Source: an uncultured Paracoccaceae bacterium
Lineage (GTDB): Bacteria > Pseudomonadota > Alphaproteobacteria > Rhodobacterales > Rhodobacteraceae
NCBI GenBank assembly: GCA_951812615.1
Contig: CATOSU010000010.1
Location: 62,001 to 126,000 of the forward strand
Direction: 5' to 3'
DNA length: 64,000 nucleotides
Under the pieces are notes generated by a model. That model had not been told where the DNA came from and searched no databases. It saw only the letters and a list, made by a program, of their open reading frames with translations. Each line of letters starts with the position of its first letter. The stretch's first letter is position 1. Shown in pieces: positions 62,381 through 64,000 of the stretch. Position numbers and translations under genes: made by a program.

Positions 62381-63262
62381 ATGAAAGTCACGCTCTTGGG
62401 GACAGGCTCCCCCGTGCCAATGCAAAATCGCGCCAGTTCCGGGTATCTTGTTGAGATCGGAGACGAAATGCTGGTTTTCGACCACGGGGCCGGGGCGCAT
62501 GAAAACTTCCTGAGGGCAGGAAAACGCGCAGTAGATCTGAACTCAGTCTTCTTTTCACACCTGCACACCGACCACTGCCTCGACTACCCCCGCCTCGTTC
62601 ACAGTCGGTGGGATCAGGGTGCCGGGAAAATCCCCGATCTATAGGTCTATGCGCCGACCTATATGCAGCGCATGACCAATCTGCTTTTCGGCGAAAACGG
62701 CGTCTATCACAACGACCTCGACGGTCGCATGAATTCGGAAGGAAGCAAGAAAGTCTATCAGAACCGCGGTGGAGTCTTGCCCCGCAAACGCCCAGCACCT
62801 GAAGTCACCGCCCTCTATGACGGGCAGGTCATCGAAAGCGACGACTGGAAGATCACGGTGCGCAAGGTCTATCACCAGCCCGACCAGATCGAACCTTACG
62901 CATTCCGGATCGAGACCGACGAAGGTGTACTAGTCTATTCCGGCGATACCGGCCCCTGCGAGGGCATCGCCGTCTTCGCCAGGGATGCCGATCTGATGAT
63001 CCACATGTGCTATTTCATCTCCGGTACTTTTGCTAAGGCCAAGACGCCCACATCGTCGGGTCACATGGAATGCGCGCGCATCGCGGCAGAGGGGAATGTG
63101 AGGACGCTCGTCGCCACCCATTTCACACCGCAACTGGACGCCCATGGCGTCAAGGAACGCTGCATTGCCCAGATGTCGGAAGTCTACAAAGGCCGGATCA
63201 TCTGGGGTGAGGACCTGATGGAAATCCCATTGCACCCGGAGCCTGTTCCCCATGCCGGTTGA
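62381..63262 (+). pseudogene. MBL-fold metallo-hydrolase 2 with in-frame amber codon
   Basis: 293 codons from ATG 62381: MKVTLLGTGSPVPMQNRASSGY, metal motif FFSHLHTDHCLD, YSGDTGPCEG and ATHFTPQ. Codon 88 is TAG (62642-62644) in GKIPDL-stop-VYAPTYMQR, where the paralogue at 54750-55655 has GELKVYGPHH, so an AAG (Lys) to TAG change is the simplest explanation. The frame is otherwise perfect across the interruption. Metal-site residues lie on both sides, so a truncated product would be inactive. Confidence 0.88.
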
Positions 63263-64000
63263 GGCGGACTCCCATGCCGAAGTCGCGGGCGACTTGTCGG
63301 AAGCGGCTAAGACACTTGGCGCGCTCCTGGGCCCTGCGGGATGGCTGGCGGAGCCGAGCGACACGGCCCCGTATACGCGCGACTGGCTCGATCGCTTGGT
63401 GTGCCACCTCTGGGCGTCGCCCGCCCAGCCTTTTCCGAAGAGGTCGCCGCGGTCATGAAGATTTGTCACCAACGCGAGATTCCCGTCGTGCCTCAAGGCG
63501 GCAAGACCGGCCTTGTCGGCGGCTCCGTCGCAGAAGACTCTGGCACCTTATTGCTGTCGCTTTCGCGATTGAACCAGATCGAAGATATCGACAGCACCGA
63601 TTTTACTGTGACGGTCGGTGCAGGCGTGGTGCTGGAATCGCTGCACCAGACACTCTCCGAACAGGATCTGCATTTCCCGATGCATCTGGGATCGGAAGAC
63701 AGCACCCAAATCGGCGGGCTGATCGCAACCAACACCGGCGGCAGCCACGCGTTTCGTTATGGCATGATGCAGGACCTCGTCCTGGATCTCGACGTGGTTC
63801 TGCCCGACGGACGGATCTGGCGGGGTGCGCGGGCGGTCACAAAAGACAATTCCGGTTTCCAACTGCGCAAGCTTTTCTGCGGCTCCGAGGGCAGGCTTGG
63901 TGTGATCACCCGCGCCGTCCTGCGGCTCTATCCCGCAGCCCGCAGAGCCGCGACAGCGCTAGTTGCCATCCCCGACATCGAGACAATGACTGACGCCGGC
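63252..64000 (+). pseudogene. FAD-linked oxidase (GlcD/LDH-D-type), frameshifted, 3' end outside window
   Basis: The ATG at 63252 overlaps the MBL gene. The frame gives LGPAGWLAEPSDTAPYTRDWLDRL, the N-terminus of 2-hydroxyacid dehydrogenases of the GlcD family, then breaks near 63397. The frame one base earlier continues GVPPLGVARPAFSEEVAAVMKIC, PQGGKTGLVGGSV, DFTVTVGAGVVLE, LGSEDSTQIGGLIATNTGGS and NSGFQLRKLFCGSEG, the FAD_binding_4 domain, to the window edge. A single missing base (TTC-GGT read as TT-GGT) restores the gene. Oxidises a D-2-hydroxyacid if intact. Confidence 0.85.

Noticed and set aside
45073-62644. Idea that TAG is reassigned to a sense codon in this organism
   Set aside because: TAG ends the intact PAS-LuxR gene at 3361-3363, and most genes would show more in-frame TAG if it were sense. 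Local mutation, error or weak suppression is simpler.
63259-63993. 244-codon + frame covering the end of the window
   Set aside because: Arg-rich third frame; the FAD-linked oxidase in the other two frames has the conserved motifs.
18600-64000. A second copy of the tRNA-Tyr 3' end (right attachment site)
   Set aside because: I looked for the T-arm/acceptor sequence to the right of the tRNA and did not find it; the right border is outside the window or lost.

Overview
The window looks like a chromosomal segment of a marine-type alphaproteobacterium of the Rhodobacteraceae/Roseobacter group. It is GC-rich, and the histidine genes are laid out hisH - (DUF2147) - hisA - small secreted protein - hisF - hisE. 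It also has an rlmB/tRNA-Tyr pair, many ABC, TTT and LysR catabolic modules, and IS3-, IS21- and IS256-type elements. Species-level identity cannot be read from the sequence.

Region 1 (1-18.6 kb) is core-like. It starts with part of a branched-chain-amino-acid-type ABC operon (SBP, LivG, LivF) divergent from a PAS-LuxR regulator. Next come a zinc-lid adenylate kinase and an acetate-type symporter pair (DUF4212 + SSS). A signalling block follows: a cNMP/CBS/DUF294 nucleotidyltransferase protein, a small membrane protein, a lone receiver domain, and a membrane-anchored degenerate kinase fused to a DnaQ-type exonuclease. Then come the his genes and housekeeping genes, ending at rlmB and tRNA-Tyr(GTA).

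Region 2 (18.6-31.5 kb) is accessory DNA joined to the tRNA-Tyr 3' end. A truncated, frameshifted integrase and an orphan IS21-type end lie next to it. They are followed by a sulfate-ester operon: a Dpp-like SBP, sulfatase 2, two permeases, a fused double ATPase and sulfatase 1, with a divergent LysR regulator. Two insertions have hit it. An IS3-family element sits in sulfatase 1 (4-bp duplication) and an IS256-family element sits near the 5' end of the LysR gene (8-bp duplication). Removing either element with one duplication copy restores a perfect reading frame.

Region 3 (31.5-64 kb) is a series of catabolic modules, most of them divergent from their own LysR gene: (a) LeuB-like dehydrogenase, GMC oxidoreductase, TPP decarboxylase and aldehyde dehydrogenase, all with overlapping ends; (b) a Tau/Ssu-type ABC transporter plus a three-subunit molybdenum hydroxylase; (c) a ureohydrolase, an SDR and a PuuE-like deacetylase; (d) a deleted epimerase and a DMT exporter; (e) a TctCBA transporter with CoA-transferase, metallo-hydrolase and two FAD amine/amino-acid oxidases; (f) a PDC-hydrolase-like amidohydrolase, an NTF2-like protein, a second metallo-hydrolase and an FAD-linked oxidase that runs off the window.

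Several otherwise well-conserved genes are broken by one event each: a G7-run frameshift in a zinc-ribbon gene, in-frame amber codons in an ABC ATPase and in a metallo-hydrolase, a 4-bp duplication in the IS256 transposase, and a one-base frameshift in the terminal oxidase. These may be real decay or sequence errors; raw reads would decide.
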